The translations under genes were made by a program, and so were the position numbers. Shown here in pieces: positions 19,126 through 32,965 of a stretch of 64,000 nt of DNA. The stretch comes from Gammaproteobacteria bacterium (GTDB taxonomy: Bacteria; Pseudomonadota; Gammaproteobacteria; Burkholderiales; Burkholderiaceae_B), in assembly GCA_018815245.1 (NCBI GenBank), contig JAHIXK010000002.1, positions 338,502 through 402,501 of the forward strand, written 5' to 3'. The notes below the pieces were generated by a model. It was not told where the DNA came from and did not search any database. It saw only the letters and a program-made list of their open reading frames with translations. Position 1 is the stretch's first letter. Each line of letters begins with the position of its first letter.

Positions 19126-19210
19126 GATCAAGTAGCCCGCAAGGGCGATGCGAGGACGCTTTAGCGTCTCGCATGCCCCAAGACTCAACAACGGGGAATT
19201 CGACTTGATC
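19126..19210. repeat. Nested palindromic element (REP-like) between convergent genes
   Basis: Outer arms GATCAAGT (19126-19133) and ACTTGATC (19203-19210) enclose a strong inner hairpin at 19143-19178. Its core is GCGAG(G)ACGCT-TT-AGCGTCTCGC, extended outward by AT/AT and GGGC/GCCC pairs with one bulge. A small alternative hairpin GCCC-GCAA-GGGC (19135-19146) shares the left side. There is no T run. It may terminate both convergent transcripts or be a copy of a dispersed palindrome. Confidence 0.6.
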
Positions 19211-19222
19211 AAAGCTGAGTGA

Positions 19223-20710
19223 TTAACGCGGCAGTACAGTCGCCCCCATCAGGAACTCATCCACCTCACGGGCAGCCTGACGGCCTTCGCGAATGGCCCA
19301 CACCACCAGTGACTGACCACGGCGCATGTCGCCTGCAGCGTACACCTTGTCCACGTTGGTGCGGTAGCAACCGTCACCATCGGTGGTGGCCCTGGCGTTG
19401 CCACGGTTGTCTTTCTCAACACCAAAAGCATCAAGAATGCTTTTTGCGGGGTTGGTAAAGCCCATGGCAAACAACACCAAATCTGCCTCGACCATGAATT
19501 CTGAACCCGCTACTTCCTGCATTTTCATTTGACCGGTGGCTTCGTCTTTCACCCATTCAACTTTGGCGCACTTGGCTGCTTTTACATTGCCTTTGCCATC
19601 GTCGATGAATTCTTTGGTGGTGACCGCCCAGTCGCGTGCCACGCCTTCTTCATGCGAAGAAGAGGTGCGCATTTTCATGGGCCAGTAAGGCCAAACCAAA
19701 GGCTTGTTTTCTTCTTCGGGTGGCTGTGGCATCAATTCAATTTGCGTAACCTGTTTGGCACCGTGGCGGTTGGATGTACCCACGCAATCGGAACCCGTGT
19801 CGCCACCACCAATCACGAGCACGTTTTTCTTCGTGGCCATGATCTGGTCTTTCAGCTTGTCGCCTGCATTCACACGGTTTTGCAGTGGCAAAAACTCCAT
19901 TGCAAAGTGAACACCCTTCAACTGACGGCCTGGAATTGGCAAGTCGCGTGGCACTTCAGATCCACCTGTCAAAATAACGGCATCGAACTGCGCCATCAAT
20001 TCTTTCGGTGTGATGGTTTCGCGGGCCAGGTTGGTGATGCCGCCCTCTGCCAGTTTTTCGCCCACAAACACGCTGGTTTTGAAGGTGACGCCTTCAGCCT
20101 GCATTTGCTCAACGCGACGATCAATGTGAAATTTTTCCATCTTGAAGTCGGGAATGCCATAACGCAGCAAACCACCAATGCGGTCGTTCTTCTCAAACAC
20201 GGTTACATCGTGGCCAACACGCGCCAACTGTTGGGCAGCGGCCATGCCTGCGGGGCCTGAGCCCACCACCGCCACTTTCTTGCCGGTTTTCTGTGCCGGC
20301 ACCTGTGGCACCACCCAGTTGTTTTCCCAGCCCTTGTCGATGATCGCGTGCTCAATGCTCTTGATACCTACCGGGTCTTCATTGATGCCCAATGTGCACG
20401 CTGCTTCGCAAGGTGCGGGGCAAATGCGGCCTGTGAACTCGGGGAAGTTGTTGGTGCTGTGCAGGGTGTGCAACGCCGCTTTCCAGTCTTGCTTGTACAC
20501 AAGATCATTGAAGTCGGGAATGATGTTGTTCACGGGGCAGCCGTTGTTGCAAAACGGAATGCCGCAATCCATACAACGTGCGCCCTGAATTTTGGCTTCG
20601 TCGTCGTTCAGTGTAATAACAAATTCTTTGTAGTGCTTGACGCGTTTTTCTGGGGCCTCACTGGCTTCCTTCAAACGCTCAAATTCCATAAATCCTGTGA
20701 CCTTTCCCAT
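19223..20710 (-). CDS. gltD: Glutamate synthase (NADPH) small subunit
   Basis: 495 residues. The N-terminal Fe-S region [17 protein letters not shown] is followed by an FAD-binding [20 protein letters not shown], an NAD(P)H-binding [13 protein letters not shown], and a C-terminal flavin element [19 protein letters not shown]. It passes electrons from NADPH to the large subunit, which makes two glutamates from glutamine and 2-oxoglutarate. It lies 30 bases downstream of gltB in the same direction, so the two form one operon. Confidence 0.97.
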   Translation of the reverse strand: MGKVTGFMEFERLKEASEAPEKRVKHYKEFVITLNDDEAKIQGARCMDCGIPFCNNGCPVNNIIPDFNDLVYKQDWKAALHTLHSTNNFPEFTGRICPAPCEAACTLGINEDPVGIKSIEHAIIDKGWENNWVVPQVPAQKTGKKVAVVGSGPAGMAAAQQLARVGHDVTVFEKNDRIGGLLRYGIPDFKMEKFHIDRRVEQMQAEGVTFKTSVFVGEKLAEGGITNLARETITPKELMAQFDAVILTGGSEVPRDLPIPGRQLKGVHFAMEFLPLQNRVNAGDKLKDQIMATKKNVLVIGGGDTGSDCVGTSNRHGAKQVTQIELMPQPPEEENKPLVWPYWPMKMRTSSSHEEGVARDWAVTTKEFIDDGKGNVKAAKCAKVEWVKDEATGQMKMQEVAGSEFMVEADLVLFAMGFTNPAKSILDAFGVEKDNRGNARATTDGDGCYRTNVDKVYAAGDMRRGQSLVVWAIREGRQAAREVDEFLMGATVLPR

Positions 20711-20740
20711 TTTTCTAAATCCTCGTTAACAGGTTGGTTC

Positions 20741-25465
<4,725 letters not shown>

Positions 25466-25496
25466 GGCAAAGCCCCTGATTTTCAGTATGTTGCTC

Positions 25497-25525
25497 ACTT
25501 TACTGCAGTGCGGCAAGATTCTCAA
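25497..25525 (-). promoter_or_regulatory. gltB: Probable sigma-70 promoter of gltBD
   Basis: Reading leftward, TTGAGA (25525-25520, 5 of 6 consensus bases) and TAAAGT (25502-25497, 4 of 6) are separated by exactly 17 bases. The predicted start near 25490 gives a leader of about 25 bases to the gltB ATG. A GGGTC-T-GACCC palindrome lies directly upstream at 25538-25548. Confidence 0.45.
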
Positions 25526-25537
25526 GGAAAATAAAAG

Positions 25538-25577
25538 GGGTCTGACCCTGTTTAATACATCACCCCAAATTCAGGGG
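25538..25577. repeat. REP-like palindromes downstream of the RAYT homologue
   Basis: GGGTC-T-GACCC (25538-25548) lies in a context of AAAAGGGGTCTGACCCTGTTT, followed by CCCC (25563-25566) ... GGGG (25574-25577) and TTAGGGACA (from 25585). Sequences of this GGGGTCTGACCC type are often seen beside IS200-like/RAYT genes, so these may be relics of the sites that gene family once used. Confidence 0.5.
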
Positions 25578-25611
25578 ATAATAATTAGGGACACACAAAA
25601 CAGCAATGCAC

Positions 25612-26316
25612 TTAGCTTGTGCCCTGATTTTTTTTCGTTGGTCGTCCGCGGGGCCTTGGTCGAACCGGGCGGTTCGCAAGGTCTTGAATTTGCGCGCAAA
25701 AAGAATCGTCACTCCAAAGCCAACCTTTCTCCAAACAACCTGCAAGCTCGGCATCGTCCAGCGCGCTTAGGCCTTGCTCACTGAACTGCCGGTAGCGGCT
25801 TTGCCGCTCAAAAGGTGTATTGCCCAGTTGCCAGTACACAGGCAAATCGCTCAACCAGGCTTCGTTCACCACGCCGGCGTGGGCCGCAAAACTACTCCAG
25901 GGGTATGTGGCCAAATCGGGGGCTCCCGCAGCACGCGTGGCCAGTTGCTCAACGAACAGGCAAGCTTTCAGGCTGCGCGAACCGGGTTGCACCACAGTGG
26001 ATTTGAAACGCGGCTCCCAAAGCGCGCTGGAATTGACGGTTTGTACTTGCCGCACAGCCGGCGAGAAATGGCGATTCAGGTTTTGTACAAAGCGACCCAC
26101 CCTGTGAGCCTGGGAAGCGGTGATCATCAACAACGCGCCCGTGGGAACCAGGCAGTAGGCATGCATGGCAATCGCCTCCTCAGCTGCGCTCAACGGCAAC
26201 TGGGCGTGAAAAAGCAAAAAAGCCTCGCGGGTTTTGAATACATCCTGCCCTGCAATGCCCCGCAGCTCAATCACCATGGGGCATTCGGGAATAAACAAAC
26301 GGGCTTGGCGAGCCAT
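25612..26316 (-). CDS. Catalytically degenerate REP-associated tyrosine transposase (Y1/IS200-like) homologue
   Basis: 234 residues. The N-terminus MARQARLFIP...VIELRGIAGQDVF and the later ALWEPRFKSTVV and YPWSSFAAHAG match the RAYT family of Y1 HUH endonucleases. The metal-binding HUH motif, normally in a YxLMPNHxHLL context, reads YCLVPTGALLM (54-64), so both histidines are lost. The catalytic tyrosine helix (usually YIxxNPVRA) reads FVEQLATRA with Phe121. It starts nine bases after dgt and is followed by palindromes. It cannot be an active nuclease by the known mechanism; it may be a domesticated DNA-binding protein or a decaying copy. The frame is intact. Confidence 0.8.
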   Translation of the reverse strand: MARQARLFIPECPMVIELRGIAGQDVFKTREAFLLFHAQLPLSAAEEAIAMHAYCLVPTGALLMITASQAHRVGRFVQNLNRHFSPAVRQVQTVNSSALWEPRFKSTVVQPGSRSLKACLFVEQLATRAAGAPDLATYPWSSFAAHAGVVNEAWLSDLPVYWQLGNTPFERQSRYRQFSEQGLSALDDAELAGCLEKGWLWSDDSFCAQIQDLANRPVRPRPRGRPTKKNQGTS

Positions 26317-26325
26317 TGGGATGCC

Positions 26326-27462
26326 TTAAGACTGCATGCCGGGAACAGTCAGGCGCTGGTGCTCTTTCATGGCGTAGCGGTCGGTCATCCCCGCAATATA
26401 ATCGGCTATGGCGCGAGGAACATCCGTTTGCGCACGCTGAAAAAACTGTGGCGGCAACAGCCGCGGGTCGTCCATGAAAATATGAAACAGCTCCTGCACC
26501 ACGCGGCGTGCCTTCAAGGTAGCCCGCAACACCTGGTAGTGCTGATACAGGGCTTTGCGCAAAAACACTTTCAGTTCGTGATTCAACTCGGCCATTTCGC
26601 TGCTAAATCCAATCAGCTTGTCGGCCAACTGTACGTCAGCCAGACTGGCCGGCTTCATCAGATGAATTCGTCGCTCGGATTCGTGCAACAAGTCCTGTAC
26701 CAGCGCATTGATAATGCCGCGCACGGTTTCGTGGATCAGCCTGCGCCCGTCAATGCTGGGGTGCCGCGCCTTCACACGGTCCAAATGTATTTTGAACAAA
26801 CGCACCTCGGCAGCCTGCTCCAGCGTAATCAGGCCCGAACGCAAACCATCGTCAATGTCGTGGTTGTTGTAGGCAATTTCATCGGCCAGGTTGGTTACCT
26901 GCGCTTCAAGCACCGGGCGTCGATTGCTTAAAAAACGGTCAGCGACCTCACCCAGCTTTTCAGCATTGGGCCTGGAACAGTGCTTCAAAATACTTTCACG
27001 CGTTTCAAAACACAAATTCAAACCGTTGAATGCTGCGTACTTTTCTTCCAGTTCATCCACCACACGCAGGCTTTGCAAGTTGTGCTCAAACCCACCGTAC
27101 GGCGCCATGCATTCATTCAGGGCGTCTTGCCCAGCATGGCCAAACGGCGTGTGCCCCAAATCATGGGCCAGGGCAACGGCTTCGGTCAGCTCTTCATTCA
27201 AACCCAGATTGCGGGAAATGCTGCGCGCAATTTGCGCCACTTCAAGGCTGTGGGTCAGGCGGGTGCGGTACAAATCACCTTCGGTGTTTACAAACACCTG
27301 GGTTTTGTATTCAAGGCGGCGAAAAGCAGCGCTGTGGATAATGCGGTCACGGTCGCGCTCAAACTCGGTTCGGCCTTCCGGGCTTTTCTCGGGGTGCAGC
27401 CTGCCACGGGTGTTCGTGGAACTGACTGCGTAAGGGGCCAAGCCAAGTTCGAAGTTGCGCAC
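26326..27462 (-). CDS. dgt: dGTP triphosphohydrolase-like HD-domain protein
   Basis: 378 residues, GTG start two bases after the aroB stop. The N-terminus has GRLHPE...[26 protein letters not shown]. The HD metal site is visible in [11 protein letters not shown] and [12 protein letters not shown]. Length and pattern fit the shorter dGTPase-like family (deoxyguanosinetriphosphate triphosphohydrolase-like), which hydrolyses dNTPs to nucleosides and triphosphate; substrate range is not known from sequence. It is the third gene in the aroK-aroB-dgt run. Confidence 0.93.
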   Translation of the reverse strand: MRNFELGLAPYAVSSTNTRGRLHPEKSPEGRTEFERDRDRIIHSAAFRRLEYKTQVFVNTEGDLYRTRLTHSLEVAQIARSISRNLGLNEELTEAVALAHDLGHTPFGHAGQDALNECMAPYGGFEHNLQSLRVVDELEEKYAAFNGLNLCFETRESILKHCSRPNAEKLGEVADRFLSNRRPVLEAQVTNLADEIAYNNHDIDDGLRSGLITLEQAAEVRLFKIHLDRVKARHPSIDGRRLIHETVRGIINALVQDLLHESERRIHLMKPASLADVQLADKLIGFSSEMAELNHELKVFLRKALYQHYQVLRATLKARRVVQELFHIFMDDPRLLPPQFFQRAQTDVPRAIADYIAGMTDRYAMKEHQRLTVPGMQS

Positions 27463-27464
27463 TG

Positions 27465-28559
27465 TTAGTCCCCCGCCCCCATTTCCTGCAATGTTTGCCG
27501 CACCAGCGCCTCATCGGCGGGCGAGGTGGATGCACCACCCAGCCCATTGAGCAACACATACTTGATTGAACCGGAATCGGCCTTCTTGTCGTGCGCCATC
27601 AGTTCCATGAACTTGTCCACACCCAAGCGCGGCGGAATGGCGGGCAAACGGGCGTCAATTACAATTTTCCTCAGGCGTGCAGATTCCTCCGCACTTAGGC
27701 GACCCATGCGGCGACACAGCTCGGCGGCAATCACCATGCCACACCCCACTGCTTCGCCGTGGTACCACTGGCCATAGCCCATGCCCGCTTCAATGGCGTG
27801 GCCAAAGGTGTGACCAAAATTCAAAATGGCACGAATACCACCTTCGCGTTCGTCTTTCGACACCACACCGGCCTTGATCTCGCAAGAACGCTTCACCACC
27901 AGAGCCAGCAATTCCGGATCACGATTCAACAGGGCGGGCATATTGGCCTCAACCATGTCGAGGTATTCAGTATCGGCAATAGCGCCGTGCTTGATAATTT
28001 CAGCAAAGCCGCAGCTTAGCTCACGATCTGGCAGGGTGTTCAGCGTAGAAATGTCTGTGAGCACCATTTGCGGCTGGTAAAACGCGCCGATCATGTTCTT
28101 GCCCAGCGGGTGGTTGATGCCGGTTTTGCCGCCCACGGAACTATCCACCTGGCTAAGCAGCGTGGTGGGTACTTGAACAAACGCAATACCACGCATGAAG
28201 GCGGATGCAGCAAACCCCCCCATGTCGCCAATCACCCCACCGCCCAGCGCCACAAGCACGGTTTTTCGGTCGCAGTGGTTTTGCAGCAAAGCATCAAACA
28301 CACGTTGCAGGGTGGGCCAGTCCTTAAATTCCTCGCCATCAGGAAGGCTGACGACATGCACAAGTTTTGCACCCGCTTGCTGCAGGGTGGCTTTCAACTT
28401 GTCCGCATACAAAGGACCTACCGTGGTGTTGGTGCAAACCATCACCACCTTTCCTTCCACATGCGGTGCGAATAGTTCGGCGTTGCCCAGCAAACCTGCA
28501 CCAATGTGAATCGGGTAGCTGCGGTCAGCCAAATCAACTTCCAAAGTGTATCGGCTCAT
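27465..28559 (-). CDS. aroB: 3-dehydroquinate synthase
   Basis: 364 residues. NAD-binding [14 protein letters not shown] and the substrate/zinc region [20 protein letters not shown] are present, and the metal ligands near HGEAVGCGM are kept. It converts DAHP to 3-dehydroquinate, step two of the shikimate pathway, using Zn2+ and NAD+. Its ATG overlaps the aroK stop by four bases (28556-28559), so translation is coupled. Confidence 0.97.
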   Translation of the reverse strand: MSRYTLEVDLADRSYPIHIGAGLLGNAELFAPHVEGKVVMVCTNTTVGPLYADKLKATLQQAGAKLVHVVSLPDGEEFKDWPTLQRVFDALLQNHCDRKTVLVALGGGVIGDMGGFAASAFMRGIAFVQVPTTLLSQVDSSVGGKTGINHPLGKNMIGAFYQPQMVLTDISTLNTLPDRELSCGFAEIIKHGAIADTEYLDMVEANMPALLNRDPELLALVVKRSCEIKAGVVSKDEREGGIRAILNFGHTFGHAIEAGMGYGQWYHGEAVGCGMVIAAELCRRMGRLSAEESARLRKIVIDARLPAIPPRLGVDKFMELMAHDKKADSGSIKYVLLNGLGGASTSPADEALVRQTLQEMGAGD

Positions 28560-29113
28560 TCTGTTCCAGTTGCCTTTTGTTCAATTCCGGGCGCTTTCTG
28601 ACCCAATTTTAAAGCATGGCTGATTTTGTGAACAATTTGGTAAACAGGTTGCCGACCTGTTTCAACAACCACGGTTGCGCACTCCTTGTACAAAGGCAAG
28701 CGGGCGACCAATAGCTCCTCGATTTTTCGGCGGGGATTTGGGCCTTGAAGCAAAGGCCTGTTTTTGTCCAGCCGCGTGCGTTGATAAAGGTCTGCAACAG
28801 AAGCGCTTAAATACACCACGGCGCCTATCTGCTTCAGTATCTCGCGGTTTTCAGCCGCCAGAACGATGCCGCCGCCAGTGGCAATGACATGACGTTCCTT
28901 TCCAACAAAACTGGCCAGCGCCATCGACTCGCGTCGACGAAAACCGGCCTCGCCTTCAATTTCGAAAATGACGGGAACACTGACACCCGTTTGTTGCTCG
29001 ATCAAGTGATCGGTGTCAGTGAATTCCCAGGACAGATGTTTGGCCAAAGCCTTGCCGACAGTGCTTTTGCCGGCACCCATCATGCCCACCAGCACAATGC
29101 ATTGATTGGACAC
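28556..29113 (-). CDS. aroK: Shikimate kinase
   Basis: 185 residues; the frame opens with GTG at 29113 ([20 protein letters not shown]). Walker [13 protein letters not shown] in the shikimate-binding region ([10 protein letters not shown]), RRRES and the GGG loop ([10 protein letters not shown]) are all present. It phosphorylates shikimate at the 3-position with ATP. It follows pilQ by 49 bases in the same direction, the classical pilMNOPQ-aroKB arrangement of proteobacteria. Confidence 0.96.
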   Translation of the reverse strand: MSNQCIVLVGMMGAGKSTVGKALAKHLSWEFTDTDHLIEQQTGVSVPVIFEIEGEAGFRRRESMALASFVGKERHVIATGGGIVLAAENREILKQIGAVVYLSASVADLYQRTRLDKNRPLLQGPNPRRKIEELLVARLPLYKECATVVVETGRQPVYQIVHKISHALKLGQKAPGIEQKATGTE

Positions 29114-29162
29114 TTCGTTGAATCTTTGTAAACAATCGAATCATTGTACGGTAAAGCATGTG

Positions 29163-31244
29163 TTATTGGTCTGCCAGCACAACGGGGGTCAAAAAGATTA
29201 ACAGTTCAGCCCGGCGCTTGCTGTCGGTTTTACCTTTGAACAACAAACCAAGGCCTGGAATATCGCCAAAGAAAGGCACCTTCTCGTTTTGCAGGTTGTC
29301 ATCTTCCTCAAAAATACCTCCCAGCACAACGGTACCACCGTCGGCCACGAGAACCTTGGTTTTCACGCGGCGCGTGTCAATGGCCGGGCCGTTGGGTGTT
29401 GTAATACCCACGGAGTCTTTGGCCACATCCACATCCAGCAACACAGTACCATCCGGCGCAATCTGTGGCGTTACAGCCAACTTCAGGTTCGCCTCTTTGA
29501 ATTCCGTTGCAGTCGCACCACTGCTGGTGGCGATCTGATAGGGAATTTCCGTGCCCTGCTCAATCAATGCGGGCTCTTTGTTGGAAGTAATAACCCGAGG
29601 ATTTGATACAGTGCGAATCTTGTTTTCAGTTTCAAGCGCACGCAATTGTAAATTGATCAGTCGGGTCGAATTGGCGTTGAACAGGGTGTACGCCAGCGTA
29701 GTTGACGCACTCGCCCCGGTATCTGCAAACCCTTTGCTGCCAAACTGCTCTCCAATTTCGGTAAATGCAGTCGCCCCGGAAGAGGCCGCCCGAATGCGCA
29801 CACCCAGCTCTCTGGAAACCGATGTGTCCGCCAACACCACACGCGCTTCAATCATGACTTGCTTTACCGGCTTGTCCAAACTCGTGACAATCATGCCGAT
29901 CCGCTCCATGCGGGTTGGTGTGTCCTGCACGAAAACCTGGCTCGTTCGCTCGTCTGAGATCAAAGTTCCGCGTGAAGACAACAGCTTCGAATCTTCCGAT
30001 TTGATCAATGCGACCAAATCTGCCGTTTTTTGATAACTGACCTGAAACACCCTTGAAACCAGCGGCTCCATGTCATCCTGGGCCTGGCGATTGGCCGTCT
30101 GAAATTTATCATTGCTAACATCCGCAGGTGTTGAAACCAGCAACACGTTGCCAGACTGGCTTGAAACCAAACCTTTGGAGCGCATGACAATGTCCAAAGC
30201 CTGATCCCAAGGCACATCTTTCAAGAACACGGACACATTGCCCTTCACCGAGTCGCTTAACACCAGGTTCATTTTCGTAAAATCAGCAAAAACCTGCATC
30301 ACAGTGCGAATGTCGGCGTCCTTGAAATCCAGAGTGATTGGACGGCCACTGTAACGCGCCACCAAGCTTTGCCCCTTTACTGCAGATTTCACTTCCTGCA
30401 GGCTGCTGGCCTGTTCAGCCTGCTTGACGATCGGCGTGACCTCAACTTCCACGACGGCCCCGAGCTGCCGAACAATGTGCGTGGCATTGTTCAAGTCCAT
30501 CTGCACCAGAAGGGTTTGGTCGCCGGGTGTCAAAGTCAATCCCTGAATTGGCGAATCCGGCTTGGTTGACAACTGTTTGGGAATCTCAGGCTTTACCCCG
30601 GCATTGGCAAAGCGAAGCCGCAAACGCTCGCTGTTCAGCACTGCGTCTGCAACAATGTCGCTGCGATCAAATTCGATGCGAATCAACTGCTTGCCGTTTT
30701 TCTCACTTACACTCCAGCTGTTCAGCACTGGCCCCTCTTTCACCACAACTGGCTTGCCCAACACCTCAGAAACCGTTTCCTTCAAGGCACTTTTTGCGGG
30801 CAACACGGCGATCTGAGCAATACCCGGCACAAAGGGCTTTGGCCCTGAAAAAACAAGATCAACCGAACGATCCGATTGGCTCACTTGAACGTCATAATTT
30901 TGAGCCATTTCAAACACCAAACGGCTTTTACCCCCGGAGGCGATCAACTGCGACTTCTTTATCCTGCTGCCAGAGGCAAAGACAACCGGCAACGATTTGT
31001 TGTCTAGCTGCACGGAAAAATCAACCACCTGCCGCGCCGGGTTGGCGATGCGAAACAAGCCCGGCTTGTTTTCCAGTGCCTGATCAAACTGCAAGCTTAC
31101 TTGTGTACGATCATCAAGCTCCTCCACTTTGACAGCAGTCACAGTTACTGCCCAAGTTTGTCCAATCAACATTAAAAACAGGCCCAAACCCAACAAACCA
31201 TTTATCAAGAAAAAAGCGCTGCGATTGATCAATTTAATAGTCAT
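29163..31244 (-). CDS. pilQ: Type IV pilus secretin PilQ
   Basis: 693 residues from the ATG at 31244, which overlaps the pilP stop (ATGA). An N-terminal signal segment (FFLINGLLGLGLFLMLIGQ) precedes two AMIN-type beta domains (about 35-250). An STN/N0 domain follows (ITLDFKDADIRTVMQVFADF), then an N1 domain and the C-terminal secretin barrel (VTPQIAPDGTVLLDV, FKGKTDSKRRAELLIFLTPV). It forms the outer-membrane gate for the pilus and is held by PilP to the inner-membrane PilMNO platform. Confidence 0.95.
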   Translation of the reverse strand: MTIKLINRSAFFLINGLLGLGLFLMLIGQTWAVTVTAVKVEELDDRTQVSLQFDQALENKPGLFRIANPARQVVDFSVQLDNKSLPVVFASGSRIKKSQLIASGGKSRLVFEMAQNYDVQVSQSDRSVDLVFSGPKPFVPGIAQIAVLPAKSALKETVSEVLGKPVVVKEGPVLNSWSVSEKNGKQLIRIEFDRSDIVADAVLNSERLRLRFANAGVKPEIPKQLSTKPDSPIQGLTLTPGDQTLLVQMDLNNATHIVRQLGAVVEVEVTPIVKQAEQASSLQEVKSAVKGQSLVARYSGRPITLDFKDADIRTVMQVFADFTKMNLVLSDSVKGNVSVFLKDVPWDQALDIVMRSKGLVSSQSGNVLLVSTPADVSNDKFQTANRQAQDDMEPLVSRVFQVSYQKTADLVALIKSEDSKLLSSRGTLISDERTSQVFVQDTPTRMERIGMIVTSLDKPVKQVMIEARVVLADTSVSRELGVRIRAASSGATAFTEIGEQFGSKGFADTGASASTTLAYTLFNANSTRLINLQLRALETENKIRTVSNPRVITSNKEPALIEQGTEIPYQIATSSGATATEFKEANLKLAVTPQIAPDGTVLLDVDVAKDSVGITTPNGPAIDTRRVKTKVLVADGGTVVLGGIFEEDDNLQNEKVPFFGDIPGLGLLFKGKTDSKRRAELLIFLTPVVLADQ

Positions 31245-31771
31245 CAAAATCCCCTAGGCAAATCACCAGGTATCAGGTTCAACTCCAGGCGTGCGCCCCC
31301 AGTTTCCACGTCCAAAGGTATTAGCACCGCATGTCTGCGGCCCAATGTCACCACTTTGTGTGTATTCAGTACGTAACTTCCAACCCCTACGACATGGTCT
31401 TTTTCACCATCATTCAAAATGGCAATTCGCTGCCCGGAAGTTTCGATCAACCCAGTCAAACGCAATGAGGCAGCAGACGAGCCACCTGCAGTCTCGTAGC
31501 CTTGACCGCTCATCGGCGTGATGCTTGACCATTCGAACAACCCGCCGGTGATGACAGGTAAACTTGAAGACCCTGGGTTCAACATGTTTAAAGTCGGGCT
31601 GACACCTGGAAGCGGATCAATTACAGAGCCCTCGGTAAACTCCATGGAACCAGGCCCACCTCGACTCAGCCGTCTATCCAATTCCTTTAGTGCCGTGGAG
31701 TGGCTCTCCGCAGGATCAGCCAACTCCGGTAGCATCGGAACCAGCAATAAAGAAAACAAAAACTCGATCAT
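31244..31771 (-). CDS. pilP: Type IV pilus inner-membrane lipoprotein-type protein PilP
   Basis: 175 residues. A short N-terminal hydrophobic segment (MIEFLFSLLLVPMLPE) is followed by a flexible linker and the C-terminal beta domain (about 95-175) with LTGLIETSGQRIAILNDG and VGVGSYVLNTHKVV, typical of PilP. I do not see a lipobox cysteine, so it may not be acylated as most PilP proteins are. It links PilNO to PilQ. Overlaps pilO (ATGA 31768-31771) and pilQ (31244-31246). Confidence 0.88.
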   Translation of the reverse strand: MIEFLFSLLLVPMLPELADPAESHSTALKELDRRLSRGGPGSMEFTEGSVIDPLPGVSPTLNMLNPGSSSLPVITGGLFEWSSITPMSGQGYETAGGSSAASLRLTGLIETSGQRIAILNDGEKDHVVGVGSYVLNTHKVVTLGRRHAVLIPLDVETGGARLELNLIPGDLPRGF

Positions 31772-32397
31772 TCTGAAGCTTCCTCCCCGGACTCACCGGA
31801 CGGTACTTTTGGAGCATTCGCTGAAAGCTGCACAAAGGCATTTAATTCGCCATTCATTTGCCAATCCCCAGAGTCGGGCAACACAGACATCTCAAACTCC
31901 TTCAAACTAACCTGACGAGTAAGACTCGCAATTTGGTTGGGCAGCTTGGCGATCGCACCACCCTGTCCACGCACACGAACCTTGACGGGAACTACACGCA
32001 TCACCTCTTGGTCCACAGATTTTTGCGGGGTAAATTCAGACAAGCTCAATTCCTGGTCCAAAATCACTTCGTTGATTCGCCCCAACAAAGAGGCGAGCTC
32101 TCGCTCAGTGGGCAAGGCCACGGTTAGAGCCGGCAGCTGCGCCTCCATCTGCACCAACTTCGCTTCGATCGCGGGCGCCTCCAGCAACAGTAGCGACTGA
32201 GCATCAAGACGCGTCAACGAACCCTGAATCTCCATCTCAAGCCGGGAATTGGCATCAAGGCTGTGCTTCCAAAAAAGCAGGAAGCACACGATGCCCAGTA
32301 CAACCCACACCCCAAGTACAAGAAGAATTCTGTTTAGAACACCAAGAAGCGGCAGGTCCTCTACAAAAGTCCGAAAATCCCATTCATCTAGTCGCAT
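31768..32397 (-). CDS. pilO: Type IV pilus assembly protein PilO
   Basis: 209 residues from the ATG at 32397 (MRLDEWDFRTFVEDLPLL); the in-frame ATG at 32430 would lengthen the overlap with pilN and add an unusual head. One membrane helix (NRILLVLGVWVVLGIVCFLLFW) and a periplasmic coiled coil plus ferredoxin-like domain follow. It pairs with PilN in the inner-membrane platform. It overlaps pilN by 14 bases. Confidence 0.9.
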   Translation of the reverse strand: MRLDEWDFRTFVEDLPLLGVLNRILLVLGVWVVLGIVCFLLFWKHSLDANSRLEMEIQGSLTRLDAQSLLLLEAPAIEAKLVQMEAQLPALTVALPTERELASLLGRINEVILDQELSLSEFTPQKSVDQEVMRVVPVKVRVRGQGGAIAKLPNQIASLTRQVSLKEFEMSVLPDSGDWQMNGELNAFVQLSANAPKVPSGESGEEASE

Positions 32398-32965
32398 CTG
32401 AAGCCCCACGCAACAAAGCCTTGATCTCAAAAAGGTGTCGCTGTCCTTCCTTCACATCCTTGCCATCATTGTCGGGCTCTGTCAGGGTGACCAGATCGAC
32501 CGAATGAAACAAGTGATTACCCCCCTCCATTTGATCGACCCATTCCGCCAGATGGGACACTACGTTGGTAAACCCGTTGATGGTCAACACATCTTTCGCG
32601 GCGGACAGACGGGTAATGGAAACACTGGACGGCACGGTACCATCTACAAACGAGACCCAATTACTCGCCAAAAGTGACTCCACCTCCACGGCCCTCAATG
32701 CACCAATCTGCCGCTCCAGCACAGCCAGACGATCTTTCTTGACTTGAACTTCCTGCACTTGGTTGGCCACGTCCGTCTCCATCGCGGAAAGATTGCTCAA
32801 AAAACGCTCTTTCTTTGCAGCACGATCCGAAAAATCATTACCCACCGAAAGACACAGCAGCAAACCGGCCACAACGCCAACAAACAGTTCAGCCATCACG
32901 CGTTGGCGACGCTTTTTCTCACGAAATGCCCGATACGGGTAAAGGTTGAACAGAATTACTCGCAT
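32384..32965 (-). CDS. pilN: Type IV pilus assembly protein PilN
   Basis: 193 residues: a short cytoplasmic tail, one membrane helix (about 28-45), a coiled coil (about 55-95) and a periplasmic domain. The tail reads MRVILFNLYPYRAFREKKRR, a diverged form of the INLLPYR motif that docks in a groove of PilM. It overlaps pilM by ten bases and pilO by 14, as in a tightly coupled operon. Confidence 0.88.
   Translation of the reverse strand: MRVILFNLYPYRAFREKKRRQRVMAELFVGVVAGLLLCLSVGNDFSDRAAKKERFLSNLSAMETDVANQVQEVQVKKDRLAVLERQIGALRAVEVESLLASNWVSFVDGTVPSSVSITRLSAAKDVLTINGFTNVVSHLAEWVDQMEGGNHLFHSVDLVTLTEPDNDGKDVKEGQRHLFEIKALLRGASDATR

Noticed and set aside
25774..26931. 385-codon rightward open frame opposite the RAYT-like gene and dgt
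   Set aside because: It runs antisense to two well-supported genes, has no recognisable domain or ribosome binding site, and its composition reflects the opposite frame.
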